Assembly (NCBI RefSeq): GCF_000422245.1
Contig: NZ_ATHI01000026.1
Span: forward strand, 248,001 to 312,000
Source of the DNA: Alkalidesulfovibrio alkalitolerans DSM 16529
Lineage (GTDB): Bacteria > Desulfobacterota > Desulfovibrionia > Desulfovibrionales > Desulfovibrionaceae
Reading direction: 5' to 3'
DNA length: 64,000 nt
Part shown: in pieces, positions 1 to 9,147 of the stretch
Position numbering within the stretch: position 1 is the first letter of the stretch
Layout: each line of letters opens with the position of its first letter
Notes under the pieces: model-generated
The model's input: the letters and a program-made list of their open reading frames with translations, nothing else
What the model was told of the DNA's origin: nothing
The model's database searches: none
Position numbers and translations under genes: made by a program

Positions 1-269
1 AGGCGCTTTTGGCCATGCGCGAACTGCTCGCGGGCAAGGGCCACATCATCATGCAGCACATGGTCATGCTGAACCTGGCCGTGGCGCTCTACGTGCTGGG
101 CGAGGCAGGGGACATGCAGTCCGCGGCCATGCAGGCGCGCGGCGCGGTCTTCGACGGCGCGGCCGCGACGCTCTTCGCCCCGGCCGCGAGCGACGGCGCG
201 GAACTCGATCCCCTGGCCGGATTCATGGACCCCTTCGGCGGCAAGGGCAAACATCCGGGGGGCTGCTGA
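1..269 (+). CDS. trpD: Anthranilate phosphoribosyltransferase, C-terminal fragment (cut by window start)
   Basis: Only about 88 C-terminal residues are present; the gene enters from the left edge in the frame of base 3. The helix with LNLAVALYVLGEAG resembles the 'LNAAAALYVAG' end region of TrpD, which transfers phosphoribosyl to anthranilate in tryptophan synthesis. The strongest support is position: the stop codon overlaps the trpC start (TGATG), giving the order trpD-C-F-B-A. The Gly/Asp-rich tail (DPFGGKGKHPGGC) goes beyond the usual TrpD end. A TrpGD fusion cannot be excluded because the N-terminal side lies outside the window. Confidence 0.8.
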   Translation, partial: ALLAMRELLAGKGHIIMQHMVMLNLAVALYVLGEAGDMQSAAMQARGAVFDGAAATLFAPAASDGAELDPLAGFMDPFGGKGKHPGGC

Positions 270-1063
270 TGGCTTCCGGCATCTTGGAGCGTTTTCGGGC
301 CGCCAAGCTCCCCGAGATCGAGGCCCTGCGCGAGCGCGAGAAGCGCGGCCAGCTTCCCGGTTTCTATCTGGGCGGTCGTCCGTCGTTTTCGGATGCGCTG
401 CGCGCCAAGGGGCCGCTCGCGGTCATCGGAGAATACAAGCGCGCCTCGCCGAGCAAGGGCGACATCAACCTCGGCATCCCGGCGCTGGACGCCTGTCAGG
501 CTTACGCCAAGGCCGGGGCCGCGGCGCTGTCCATCCTCACCGAGCGCGACCACTTCAAGGGCGATCCGGCCTTTCTCACCCAGTGCCGCCCCGTGGGGCT
601 GCCCATGCTGCGCAAGGACTTCCTCTTCGACGAGGTGCAGATCAGGGAGACGGCGGCCACGCCCGCCTCGGCCCTGCTGCTCATCGCGCGCATGCTGCCC
701 GACGCGGCTGCCCTGGCCCGGCTCATGGCCCTGGCCGGAGCGGCTGGGCTCGAATCCGTGGTTGAGATCTTCGATACGGCCGATCTTGCCATGGCGCGCG
801 AGGCCGGGGCCTTGCTCATTCAGGTCAACAACCGCGATCTGGACACCCTGACCACGGACCTGGGCAATGCCGAACGCCTCATGGAGGCTGCGGGCGGCCC
901 GCGCGGGAACGAAGTGTGGATCGCGGCCAGCGGCATCACCGGCCCGGCCGACGCGGCCCGCATGCGCCGCGCGGGCTACGGCGCGATTCTCGTGGGCACG
1001 AGCCTGATGGCCGCGCGCGATCCCGGCGCGGCCCTGGCCGCGCTCGCCCGAGGCGCGGCGTGA
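269..1063 (+). CDS. trpC: Indole-3-glycerol phosphate synthase
   Basis: A 264-residue (beta/alpha)8 enzyme that closes the indole ring of CdRP, the fourth step of tryptophan synthesis. Seen: IGEYKRASPSKG at residues 53-64 with catalytic Glu55 and Lys57, LRKDF at 114-118 with Lys116, Glu166, QVNNRDL at 185-191 and the phosphate-loop motifs IAASGI (218-223) and LVGTSL (241-246). The length is normal for a monofunctional TrpC. The ATG overlaps the trpD stop by one base and its own stop overlaps the trpF GTG, so the genes are translationally coupled. Confidence 0.97.
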   Translation: MASGILERFRAAKLPEIEALREREKRGQLPGFYLGGRPSFSDALRAKGPLAVIGEYKRASPSKGDINLGIPALDACQAYAKAGAAALSILTERDHFKGDPAFLTQCRPVGLPMLRKDFLFDEVQIRETAATPASALLLIARMLPDAAALARLMALAGAAGLESVVEIFDTADLAMAREAGALLIQVNNRDLDTLTTDLGNAERLMEAAGGPRGNEVWIAASGITGPADAARMRRAGYGAILVGTSLMAARDPGAALAALARGAA

Positions 1064-1701
1064 AACGGCTCCTGGTCAAGGTCTGCGGCCTGACGCGCGA
1101 GGAGGACGTTCGCCGCGCGGACGAACTCGGCGCGGACCTGCTCGGCTTCATCTTCCACAAGAAGAGCCCGCGCAACGTGGACCCGGCCTTTGTGGCCGCG
1201 CTGCCGAAGACTTCGGCGCGCAAGGTGGGCGTCTTCGTGGACCAGGACGCGGACGAGGTGCGCGCCATCATGGACGCGGCCCGCCTGGACCTGGCCCAGT
1301 TGCACGGCGACCAGGACCGGGTTTTTTGCGCCCGCGTGGGCGCGCCGCGCGTCATCCGGGTCTTTTGGCCCGCCCGTTATGCCGCGTACGAGGCCGACGG
1401 CCTTCCAGGCCAAGCGCTCGCGGACGAGATGCGGGCCTATGCCGACGCGGCCGCCTTTTTCCTGCTCGACGCGGGAACTTCGGGCGGCGGCCACGGCCAA
1501 GCCTTCGACCCCGGCCTGCTCGCGGGCCTCGAAAGCCCTTGCCCGGTGTTCGTGGCGGGCGGGCTTGGTCCGCAAAATCTCGCCATCGCCCTGGCCCTGC
1601 CCGGCATCGCCGGGGTGGACCTCAATTCCGGCGTGGAGTCCGCGCCGGGCGTCAAAGATCCGGAAAAACTGGGCGCGGCCTTCGCGCTCCTGAAAAACTG
1701 A
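1060..1701 (+). CDS. trpF: Phosphoribosylanthranilate isomerase
   Basis: A 213-residue TIM-barrel enzyme that isomerises PRA to CdRP. Start chosen at GTG 1060, which overlaps the trpC stop in the 4-base GTGA arrangement; the frame is open further upstream but that part reads antiparallel to no known domain. Seen: catalytic Cys in KVCGLT (residues 7-12), GFIFHKKSPR, LDAGTSGGGHGQAFD with the catalytic Asp, and the phosphate loops VAGGL and VDLNSGVE near the C terminus. It follows trpC although it acts before TrpC in the pathway, which is common in bacterial trp operons. Confidence 0.96.
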   Translation: MKRLLVKVCGLTREEDVRRADELGADLLGFIFHKKSPRNVDPAFVAALPKTSARKVGVFVDQDADEVRAIMDAARLDLAQLHGDQDRVFCARVGAPRVIRVFWPARYAAYEADGLPGQALADEMRAYADAAAFFLLDAGTSGGGHGQAFDPGLLAGLESPCPVFVAGGLGPQNLAIALALPGIAGVDLNSGVESAPGVKDPEKLGAAFALLKN

Positions 1702-1713
1702 GAAGGAAACATC

Positions 1714-2916
1714 ATGCAATCCGCGCACATACCAAGCGAGAGGGGCTATTACGGCGACTTCGGCGGCCGCTACGTGCCCGAGCTGCTCATGCCGCCCATC
1801 CTGGAGCTTACCCAGGCGGTCGAGCGCATCGTGCCGTCACGGGAATTTCAGGACCAGTTCACCATGATCCTGCGCGACTACGTGGGCCGCCCTTCGTCGC
1901 TGTATCGCTGCCCGAATCTTTCGGCCGACCTGGGGCTCAATCTGTGGCTCAAGCGCGAGGATCTGAACCACACCGGCGCGCACAAGATCAACAACACCAT
2001 CGGCCAAGCCCTGCTGACCAAGATGATGGGCAAGCCGCGCATCATCGCCGAGACCGGGGCGGGCCAGCACGGCGTGGCCACGGCCACGGCCGCGGCCATG
2101 CTCGGCCTGGAGTGCGTGGTCTACATGGGCGCGGTGGACGTGGAGCGCCAAGCGCACAACGTGCGCCGCATGGAGCTTCTGGGCGCGCGCGTGGTGGCCG
2201 CGCACTCGGGCACCAAGACGCTCAAGGACGCCATCAACCTGGCCCTCAAGGATTGGATCGCCAACCAGGCCGACACCCATTACTGCATCGGCTCGGTGGT
2301 GGGGCCGCATCCCTTCCCCAAGCTCGTGCGCGACTTTCAGGCCGTGATCGGCCAGGAGGCCCTGGAGCAGTTCGCGTCCAGGGGGCTTGGCGCGCTGCCC
2401 GACGCGGTGGTGGCCTGCGTGGGCGGCGGCTCCAACGCCATGGGCATGTTCCATGCCTTCGTGCCCAAGACCTCGGTGCGCCTGATCGGCGTGGAGGCGG
2501 CGGGTACGGGCGAGCCGGGCTGCCATCATTCCGCGACCCTGAGCACGGGCTCGTTGGGCGTGTTCCAGGGCACGCGCACCATGCTCCTGCAAACCCCGGA
2601 CGGCCAGATCGAGCCCTCGCACTCGGTCGCGCCGGGCCTGGATTATCCGGGCGTGGGGCCGGAGCACGCGCATCTTCAGGCCTTGGGCCGCGCGGAATAC
2701 CACTGCGTGAACGACGCCCAGGCGCTTAGGGCCTTCAAGGCCCTGTGCCGCCGCGAGGGCATCATCCCGGCGCTCGAATCCTCGCACGCCGTGGCCTGGG
2801 TGCTGGACAACGCGGACCGCCTGCCCAAGGGTGGGCACGTGCTGGTCTGCCTTTCGGGTCGGGGCGACAAGGACCTCGGCATCGTCGAGGAGATTTTCTC
2901 CAAGGAGGGCAAATAG
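1714..2916 (+). CDS. trpB: Tryptophan synthase beta chain
   Basis: A 400-residue PLP enzyme that condenses indole with serine. Seen: Lys91 in NHTGAHKINNT binds PLP, ETGAGQHG at 113-120 carries the catalytic Glu, and GGGSNAMG at 237-244 holds the cofactor phosphate. The sequence is of the common TrpB1 type that partners TrpA, not the TrpB2 type. The ATG is preceded by AGAAGGAAAC, a good ribosome-binding site, 12 bases after trpF. The stop codon abuts the trpA start with no spacer, as expected for a stoichiometric alpha2beta2 complex. Confidence 0.98.
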   Translation: MQSAHIPSERGYYGDFGGRYVPELLMPPILELTQAVERIVPSREFQDQFTMILRDYVGRPSSLYRCPNLSADLGLNLWLKREDLNHTGAHKINNTIGQALLTKMMGKPRIIAETGAGQHGVATATAAAMLGLECVVYMGAVDVERQAHNVRRMELLGARVVAAHSGTKTLKDAINLALKDWIANQADTHYCIGSVVGPHPFPKLVRDFQAVIGQEALEQFASRGLGALPDAVVACVGGGSNAMGMFHAFVPKTSVRLIGVEAAGTGEPGCHHSATLSTGSLGVFQGTRTMLLQTPDGQIEPSHSVAPGLDYPGVGPEHAHLQALGRAEYHCVNDAQALRAFKALCRREGIIPALESSHAVAWVLDNADRLPKGGHVLVCLSGRGDKDLGIVEEIFSKEGK

Positions 2917-3681
2917 ATGGCATCCGTGCTCGAACAGCGCATCCGCGCGGCCAACGAACAGGACCGCAAGGCCGTGATCCCCTATCTTCCCTGCGGCTGG
3001 CCCGACCGTGAGCGGTTCTGGGCCGAGATCGAGGCCATGGACGCGGCCGGGGCCGACGTCATCGAGATCGGCGTGCCCTTTTCCGATCCAGTGGCCGATG
3101 GCCCGGTCATCGAGGAGGCGGTCAACGTCTGTCTGGCCAGCGGCGTGACCCTGGCCGAGATCATCGAGGGTCTTGCGGCGCGCAAGGGGCGGCTTTCGGC
3201 CGGGCTCGTGCTCATGGGCTACGTCAACCCCTTCATGCAGTACGGCTGGCAGCGGCTTGCGCGCGACGCGGCAAAGGCCGGGGTGAACGGGCTCATTGTG
3301 CCCGACCTGCCCTATGAGGAGGCGGACGAGGTGCGCGAAATCCTTTGCGCCGAGGGGCTGGACCTGATCCCCCTGGTCGGGCTAAACACATCCGCCGAAC
3401 GCATGGCGCTGTATGCCGCAAATGCCTCGGGCTTCGCCTATTTCGTCTCGGTGCTCGGCACTACGGGCGCGCGCGAGAGCCTGCCGGGCGAGGTGCGCGA
3501 GGGCTTGGCCCTGGCGCGCAGGAGCTTTTCCGTGCCCGTGGCGCTTGGTTTTGGCATCCGCACCCCGGAGCAGGCCAGGGCCGCCGGAGAGGCCGACGCC
3601 GTGGTCGTGGGCAGCGCCCTGGTCACGCACGTGGGCCAGGGAGGCGGCGCGGCCGAATTTCTCAGGCCGTTTCTGAAATAA
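2917..3681 (+). CDS. trpA: Tryptophan synthase alpha chain
   Basis: A 254-residue TIM barrel that cleaves indole-3-glycerol phosphate and channels indole to TrpB. Catalytic Glu50 lies in IEIGVPFSDP (49-58) and Asp61 in VADGPVI (59-65), matching Glu49/Asp60 of the family. FAYFVSVLGTTGAR and LGFGIRTPEQ supply the phosphate-binding loops. The N-terminal strand reads PYLPCGWPD instead of the usual PY(I/V)xAGDP. The start codon follows the trpB stop directly, and AAGGAGGGC inside trpB serves as ribosome-binding site. Confidence 0.97.
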   Translation: MASVLEQRIRAANEQDRKAVIPYLPCGWPDRERFWAEIEAMDAAGADVIEIGVPFSDPVADGPVIEEAVNVCLASGVTLAEIIEGLAARKGRLSAGLVLMGYVNPFMQYGWQRLARDAAKAGVNGLIVPDLPYEEADEVREILCAEGLDLIPLVGLNTSAERMALYAANASGFAYFVSVLGTTGARESLPGEVREGLALARRSFSVPVALGFGIRTPEQARAAGEADAVVVGSALVTHVGQGGGAAEFLRPFLK

Positions 3682-3690
3682 GGAGAGATC

Positions 3691-4974
3691 ATGGGCCACC
3701 GCTTCCTTCCCGACCTTTCCGCGGACGAGATCGCCGCGCGCCAGCTTCAGGGCCTCAAGTGGACCGTGGAGCACGCCTTCGCGGGTTCGCCGCACTACCA
3801 GCGGACGTTTCGCGAGGTGGGGCTTCGCCCCGGCGACGTGACCTCCCTCGACGACCTATCGCGGCTGCCCTTCACGAGCGTGGAGGATCTGCGCGAGGGC
3901 TACCCGCTGCCGCTGCTCTCCGTGCCCGAGGAACAGGTGGTGCGCATCCACGCCTCGTCGGGCACCACGGGCAAGAGGAAGGTGTTGGCCTACACCCAGA
4001 ACGACGTGAACACCTGGATGGACATGATGGCCCGCTGCTACGAGCTTGCGGGCTGCACTCCGCTCGATCGCGTGCAGATCTGCGTGGGCTACGGGCTGTG
4101 GACGGCCGGGGTGGGCTTTCAGCTCGGCTGCGAGCGGCTTGGAGCCATGGCCCTGCCCGTGGGGCCGGGCATGCTCGACATCCAGGTCCAGATCCTGACC
4201 GACCTTGGGGCCACCACGCTGTGCTCCACGGCCTCCATGGCCCTGCTCATGGCCGAGGAGGTCGAGAAGCGCGGCCTGTCTTCGCGCCTGAAGCTCAAGC
4301 GTGGCATCTTCGGGGCCGAACCCCACACCCCGAAGATGCGCGAGCGCTTCGAGGCGCTTTTGGGCCTTGAAGACTCCTTCGACATCGTGGGCATGACCGA
4401 ACTCTACGGTCCGGGCACGGGCCTGGAGTGCCCGGCCCACGACGGCATCCACTACTGGGCCGATTGCTACATCCTCGAAGTGCTCGACCCCGAGACGCTT
4501 CGCCCCGTGGCTCCGGGCGAGATCGGCGAGATGGTCGTGACCACGCTCTCCAAGGAAGCCGCGCCCCTGATCCGCTACCGCACGCGCGACCTCACGCGCC
4601 TTATCGAGGGCGAGTGCGCCTGCGGAGTCAGGCTGCCGCGTCACGACAAGATCCTCGGCCGCTCCGACGACATGGTCATCGTGCGCGGCGTGAACATCTA
4701 CCCCGGCCAGGTGGCCGAGGTGCTGGGGCGCTTCCCCGAGCTTTCCAGCGAATACCAGATTGTGCTCACCCGCGTGGACGGCAAGGACTACATGGCCGTG
4801 ACCGTGGAGCGCGCCGAGGGCGCGACCGGCGGCGGGGACGAGGCGCTGGCCAAGGCCGTGGGCCAAGTCATGCACAAGTCCCTGCTCGTCTCGGCCCAGA
4901 TCCGCATCGTGGACCACGGCGAGTTGCCCCGGACCTTCGCCAAGTCGCGCCGGGTGCTCGACGAGCGGCAGTAG
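3691..4974 (+). CDS. Phenylacetate-CoA ligase (PaaK)-type AMP-forming ligase
   Basis: A 427-residue member of the ANL adenylating superfamily, PaaK branch, which forms aryl- or arylacetyl-CoA from acid, ATP and CoA. Seen: P-loop HASSGTTGKRK at 87-97, the adenylation motif around MTELYGPG, the core YRTRDL, and the hinge motif GRSDDMVIVRGVNIYP; CACG in the middle is typical of PaaK. It starts 9 bases after trpA behind GGAGAG, so it is probably transcribed with the trp genes. In anaerobes such ligases activate phenylacetate or indoleacetate made from aromatic 2-oxoacids. The substrate here is unknown; indoleacetate, phenylacetate or anthranilate would all fit the context. Confidence 0.88.
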   Translation: MGHRFLPDLSADEIAARQLQGLKWTVEHAFAGSPHYQRTFREVGLRPGDVTSLDDLSRLPFTSVEDLREGYPLPLLSVPEEQVVRIHASSGTTGKRKVLAYTQNDVNTWMDMMARCYELAGCTPLDRVQICVGYGLWTAGVGFQLGCERLGAMALPVGPGMLDIQVQILTDLGATTLCSTASMALLMAEEVEKRGLSSRLKLKRGIFGAEPHTPKMRERFEALLGLEDSFDIVGMTELYGPGTGLECPAHDGIHYWADCYILEVLDPETLRPVAPGEIGEMVVTTLSKEAAPLIRYRTRDLTRLIEGECACGVRLPRHDKILGRSDDMVIVRGVNIYPGQVAEVLGRFPELSSEYQIVLTRVDGKDYMAVTVERAEGATGGGDEALAKAVGQVMHKSLLVSAQIRIVDHGELPRTFAKSRRVLDERQ

Positions 4975-4988
4975 CGGGCTTTTCGGCC

Positions 4989-7226
4989 TCAACCCTCGCG
5001 GGAGGCGGCGAGAATTCCTGAAAGGGCGCTTGCCAGGGAGTCCTGCGAGAAGGGCTTTTGCAGAAAGGCGGAAAAGCCCGCCGCCAGGGCTTCGTCCTGT
5101 TCCCAGGTTTCTATGTGCGCGGACACGGCCAGCAGCGGCAGGTCGCTTGGCCCGGCCAGTCCCGCGCGCACGGCCCTTGCGACATCGACGCCGCTTTGCC
5201 TGGGCATGGAGAGGTCGAGGATCGCGGCCGCGAAGCCGCCCTCGCGCAACATCTCCTGCGCTTCCTGGCCGTCTGCGGCGAGCACGGCCTCGTATCCCAG
5301 CTTTTCCAGAATACGCTTGACCAGATGGCGATTGACCGGGTTGTCCTCGGCCGCCAGCACGCGCGGCCGCGCGGGCGCGGAAGGAACAGGGACGTCCTCG
5401 CCTTCATCGGCCGGAGGCAGGGCCAGCGACAAGGTGAAGGTCGAGCCGCGTCCGGGGACGCTTTCGGCATGCACCTCGCCATCCATGGCCTGGGCCAGAC
5501 GGCGCGCCAGGGCGAGTCCAAGGCCCATGCCGGAGTGCTGTCGCGTGCGCGTCTCCTCAAGCTGGGTGAAGGGCTCGAAGATGCGTTCCAGATCGTCCGG
5601 CGCAATGCCCGGCCCAGTATCGGAGACGGCGAAGGACAGGCGCGTTCGGCCGTCCTTATCGGCGTGGCCCTGCACGCGCAGCCGCACGCCGCCTTGATCC
5701 GTGAACTTGACCGCGTTGCCCACGAGATTCACCAGCACCTGGCGGATGCGGCCCGGATCGCCCAGGAACACCTGGGGCAGCCCTTCGTCCACCCCGGCTT
5801 CGATCCCAAGCCCCTTGCGCGAGGCCTCCGGCGCGAAGAGTTCCCGGACCCCTGCCACGAGCGGTTCGAGCGCGAACGGCGATGTGGATATCTCCATGCG
5901 TCCGGCATCGATGCCGGACAGTTCCAGCACGTCGTTGACCACGGCCAGCAGCGAGCGGCCCGAGGAGAGCACGTATTTTAGGTTCTGGGCCTGCTCCGGA
6001 TCGAGGTCGCTTTCGAGCGTCATTTCCGTGAAGCCGATGATGCCGTTCAGGGGAGTCTTGATCTCATGGCTCATGGTCGCCAGGAATTCCGACTTGGCCC
6101 GGCTGGCCGCAAGCGCTCGCTGCGTGGCCACGGCCAATTCGGAGCGCGCTCTGTCGTGTTTCTCCACCTCGCTGCGCAGGCTGTCCAGCGCCTTTTCGAG
6201 GTCGCCCTCGACGCGGCCGATGCGCGCGTTGATGAAGAGCATGAGGAACAAGGCGATGACGAGGCCGGAAAGGCCGAGCGAGACCAAAAAACCCTGCATG
6301 GCCGCAAACCGCGCGCTCGTGTCGCGGAGCATGGCCAGTCGGGCCACGGGCTCGCCCCAGTCATCCTTTACCGGCATGGTCACGGCCAGGTAGCGGCGCT
6401 CGCCGGTTTCGATCACGAAGGGACTGTTTGCGCCTAAATTTCCGTTCAGGGTTGTGGTCAGCCCTTCGTTCGTGGACGGATCAAGGCGGCGGGCAAGGTC
6501 GTCGGGGAAGGCGGGCAAGGTCGATTGGACCACGACCGCGCCGGGCAGGCGGTCCCAGTCGCTGCCGATCTGCGCGCCCTTGCCTTGCAGCCACGAGTCG
6601 CGGTCCAGGTGGCGCTTGTCCAGGGTCAGCACGAGTTCCACGTCCAACAGCCTGGCCAGGGCGGGAAGGATGTGCTCGATGTCCTCGCTGATCTCGATGA
6701 ACCCGATCACATGGCCGTCGAGCGACACGGGGCGGACCACGCGCAGACTGAACGAGCCAAGCGGCCCAAGCTCCAAGCCGTGCGCCTCCTTTTCCGTGGC
6801 GCGGGCGTCGCGTAGGGTCTTGCGGTCGATGCGGTCGCCGAAGAGCGAAGGAGAGTGCATCCGCAAGAGCGCCGTGCCCTGCGCGTCGATGAAATACAGA
6901 TGCGTCACGCGGAAGCGGCTGTTCAGCCGCTCGTAGGCCGGACCCGCGAGCGAGGCCAGTCGTACGCGGTCGCGGGTGGCCAGCGCCGCGATGAGTGGCG
7001 GATCGCTGGCCAGGAAATCCATGAAGCCCGAGAAGAGTGCGGCGTCGTGCTCAATGCTTCGGATGATCTCGCGTTCGAGGCGCGCTCCCATGGCGAGCGC
7101 TTCGTGCTCGGACTGCGACACCATCAGCCGCCAGAATCCGGCCGTGGCCAGCCCGATGAGCGCGAGGATGCATAGCGCCACCGGCAGGAGCACGGCCTGC
7201 TTGATTGAGGGCGCGCGCTCGTTCAC
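4989..7226 (-). CDS. Membrane hybrid sensor histidine kinase / response regulator
   Basis: A 745-residue hybrid kinase. Start chosen at GTG 7226, behind CGGAGCAGCCAC; upstream in-frame codons lack a ribosome-binding site. Order: TM helix ~12-34, periplasmic sensor ~35-310 resembling a double-Cache domain (HLYFIDAQG, VIGFIEISED), TM helix ~312-333, a short coiled linker with no clear HAMP, HisKA with phospho-acceptor His387 in MSHEIKTPLNG, HATPase with the N box around residue 504, DTGPGI at 536-541 and GMGLGLAL at 566-573, then a receiver domain with Glu627/Asp628, phospho-acceptor Asp671 and Lys724. The signal is unknown. It lies downstream of fbaB on the same strand, separated by a hairpin, so it is not clearly in one operon with it. 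Confidence 0.93.
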   Translation of the reverse strand: MNERAPSIKQAVLLPVALCILALIGLATAGFWRLMVSQSEHEALAMGARLEREIIRSIEHDAALFSGFMDFLASDPPLIAALATRDRVRLASLAGPAYERLNSRFRVTHLYFIDAQGTALLRMHSPSLFGDRIDRKTLRDARATEKEAHGLELGPLGSFSLRVVRPVSLDGHVIGFIEISEDIEHILPALARLLDVELVLTLDKRHLDRDSWLQGKGAQIGSDWDRLPGAVVVQSTLPAFPDDLARRLDPSTNEGLTTTLNGNLGANSPFVIETGERRYLAVTMPVKDDWGEPVARLAMLRDTSARFAAMQGFLVSLGLSGLVIALFLMLFINARIGRVEGDLEKALDSLRSEVEKHDRARSELAVATQRALAASRAKSEFLATMSHEIKTPLNGIIGFTEMTLESDLDPEQAQNLKYVLSSGRSLLAVVNDVLELSGIDAGRMEISTSPFALEPLVAGVRELFAPEASRKGLGIEAGVDEGLPQVFLGDPGRIRQVLVNLVGNAVKFTDQGGVRLRVQGHADKDGRTRLSFAVSDTGPGIAPDDLERIFEPFTQLEETRTRQHSGMGLGLALARRLAQAMDGEVHAESVPGRGSTFTLSLALPPADEGEDVPVPSAPARPRVLAAEDNPVNRHLVKRILEKLGYEAVLAADGQEAQEMLREGGFAAAILDLSMPRQSGVDVARAVRAGLAGPSDLPLLAVSAHIETWEQDEALAAGFSAFLQKPFSQDSLASALSGILAASREG

Positions 7227-7327
7227 GTGGCTGCTCCGTGGCGGCGGGGTCTGGTCGCGCGCGGGCGGCGCGCGGAGCGCAAGACGCGTTCGGGACTCGG
7301 CGGCATGCGGTTTCCTGGTCAGGACGA

Positions 7328-7356
7328 GCGGGACGGAAAGGGATTTTCCGCCCCGC
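7328..7356 (-). terminator. GC-rich hairpin downstream of fbaB, possible terminator
   Basis: Two near-perfect arms (GCGGGACGGAAA and its complement with one mismatch) enclose a short loop, 18 bases after the fbaB stop on the minus strand. No run of T follows, so it may slow rather than stop transcription, or only stabilise the fbaB mRNA. Confidence 0.4.
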
Positions 7357-7374
7357 ATGGTCTGTTATGACGCT

Positions 7375-8430
7375 TTAGGCGATGGTCACGGAAGAGTCCA
7401 GATAGACATCCTGGATGGCGTGCAGCAGCTTCGCGCCCTCGGCCATGGGCCGCTGGAAGGCCTTGCGGCCCGAGATGAGTCCCATGCCGCCCGCGCGCTT
7501 GTTGATGACCGCCGTGCGCACGGCCTCGGCGAAGTCGTTCGCGCCCGATCCGCCGCCGGAGTTGATGAGTCCGCAGCGGCCCATGTAGCAGTTGGCCACT
7601 TGGTAGCGGGTCATGTCCACGGGGTGGTCGGTGCACAACTCGCCGTACACGCGGTCGTTGGTATAGGCGAAAGAAAAGCCGATGTTCTTGTAGCCGCCGT
7701 TCACCGTGGGGGCCTTCTGCTTGACGATGTCCGCGTGGATGGTGCTGGCGAGGTGGTTGGCCTGGCCCGTGAGATCGGCGGCGGTGTGGTAGTCAACGCC
7801 GTCCTTCTTGAAGGCGTTGTTGCGTGTGTAGGCCCACAGAATGGTGGCCATGCCCAGCTCGTGGGCCTCCTGGAAGGCTTCGGCGACCTCCTGCAACTGG
7901 CGGTTCGATTCGGGCGCGCCGAAGTAGACCGTCGCGCCCACGGCCACCGCGCCCATGTCGAAGGCTTGGCGGACGCTGGCGAAGGGAATTTGGTCGTGCT
8001 TGGCGGGCAGTGTCATGGTTTCGTTGTGGTTGAGCTTCAGGATGAAGGGGATCTTGTGGGCGTATTTTCTGGCCACGCAGGCGAGTACGCCCAGGGTCGA
8101 GGCCACGGCGTTGCAGCCGCCCTCGATGGCCAGCTTGACGATGTTCTCGGGGTCGAAATAGGCGGGCTCCGGAGCGAAGGAGGCCGCGGCCGAATGCTCG
8201 ATGCCCTGGTCCACGGGCAGGATGGAGAGGTAGCCCGTGCCGCGCAGGCGGCCGTGGTCGAAGAGGCTCTGCAGGCTGCGCAGGACGCCCGGCGAGCGGT
8301 CGGAGAGCGCCCAGACGCGGTCCACGAAGTCCGGGCCGGGCAGATGCAGGTTCTCCTTGGGGAAGGTGGTGCAGCGGTGGGTGAGCAGGCTTTCGGCTTC
8401 AGCGCCGAGCAGCGAGGCGATGTCGGTCAT
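7375..8430 (-). CDS. fbaB: Class I fructose-bisphosphate aldolase (DhnA/FbaB type)
   Basis: A 351-residue protein close over its whole length to E. coli FbaB: the same N-terminal [60 protein letters not shown] and the C-terminal [12 protein letters not shown]. It makes fructose-1,6-bisphosphate from two triose phosphates through a Schiff base, and in non-sugar-using anaerobes it serves gluconeogenesis. Start at ATG 8430 behind CAAAGGAGCATCCC; the longer frame upstream has no support. It is divergent from a receiver protein and a PEP-synthase-like gene. Confidence 0.97.
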   Translation of the reverse strand: MTDIASLLGAEAESLLTHRCTTFPKENLHLPGPDFVDRVWALSDRSPGVLRSLQSLFDHGRLRGTGYLSILPVDQGIEHSAAASFAPEPAYFDPENIVKLAIEGGCNAVASTLGVLACVARKYAHKIPFILKLNHNETMTLPAKHDQIPFASVRQAFDMGAVAVGATVYFGAPESNRQLQEVAEAFQEAHELGMATILWAYTRNNAFKKDGVDYHTAADLTGQANHLASTIHADIVKQKAPTVNGGYKNIGFSFAYTNDRVYGELCTDHPVDMTRYQVANCYMGRCGLINSGGGSGANDFAEAVRTAVINKRAGGMGLISGRKAFQRPMAEGAKLLHAIQDVYLDSSVTIA

Positions 8431-8471
8431 GGGATGCTCCTTTGTTGGGCCGCGCGCGGCGGATGATGACG

Positions 8472-8486
8472 GAGTTTTATATATCC
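8472..8486 (-). promoter_or_regulatory. Possible -10 region for fbaB
   Basis: The AT-rich run GGATATATAAAA (minus strand) stands out in GC-rich DNA about 45 bases upstream of the fbaB start. No good -35 box is visible at 16-18 bases, so this is a weak assignment. Confidence 0.3.
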
Positions 8487-8645
8487 TACCTGCAAACGGG
8501 CCGGATGGGAAAGGCTTTTCAACTTTCACGAGCCCTGCCTGGAAAGTCGGCAGGCCGAAACGGCGAGGCTGGCAAAAGAGCGGGATTGCGGCTAGATTGA
8601 AAGGAACGCTTGGCTCGGGCCAGCGGATCATAGCGAGGAGGACGC

Positions 8646-9014
8646 ATGGCCAGGATCATAGTGCTGGACGACGTGCTGGATGCCGGAGTGATGATCAAGC
8701 GCATCCTGACGCGCAAGGGTCACGAGGTGGAGGCATTCACCGAGGAGGAGAAAGCCTTGGCCTACGTGGAGAAGAATCATGTGGACATCGCCATCCTCGA
8801 CATCAAGCTGAAGAAGATGAGCGGGGTGGAGGTGCTCGACGAGCTCAAGCGCCGCTCCCCGGGCACACGGGTCATCATGCTCACCGGCTATCCCACTCTG
8901 GAGACGGCGCGCGAGGCCCAGAAGCTCGGAGCCTTCGAGTACTGCGTCAAGCCCATCGACAAGGACGAGCTTGAAGAAAAAGTGGCCATCGCCTTGGAGG
9001 AAGGAAGCCGCTGA
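8646..9014 (+). CDS. Single-domain response regulator (receiver only)
   Basis: A 122-residue CheY-like protein with no output domain. Seen: acidic pair Asp9-Asp10, phospho-acceptor Asp52 in AILDIKL, switch Thr80 in VIMLTGYP and Lys102 in CVKPID. Its sequence is closer to the receivers of NtrC-type regulators than to chemotaxis CheY. Ribosome-binding site GAGGAGGACGC precedes the ATG. It lies 133 bases upstream of the PEP/pyruvate-binding protein on the same strand, so the two may work together, with the receiver relaying or controlling that enzyme; this is inference. Confidence 0.93.
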   Translation: MARIIVLDDVLDAGVMIKRILTRKGHEVEAFTEEEKALAYVEKNHVDIAILDIKLKKMSGVEVLDELKRRSPGTRVIMLTGYPTLETAREAQKLGAFEYCVKPIDKDELEEKVAIALEEGSR

Positions 9015-9147
9015 TCGGCCTTCGGGGAACGTTCTGCGCGTCTTTAGGGTCGCACGGTCTTTTGATCCGTTTATCTGCCGGCTGTTCGGCAATGCCCGGT
9101 TGAAGGGGGGAGCCTTTTCCGGGTCGGCCGGGCCATGAGGGAGCGCC

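Noticed and set aside
7375-8430. The aldolase as the alternative shikimate enzyme AroA' of Desulfovibrio
   Set aside because: It matches E. coli FbaB over the whole length, including both ends, and is longer than AroA' (about 265 residues). Classical DAHP synthase and AroB are nearby.
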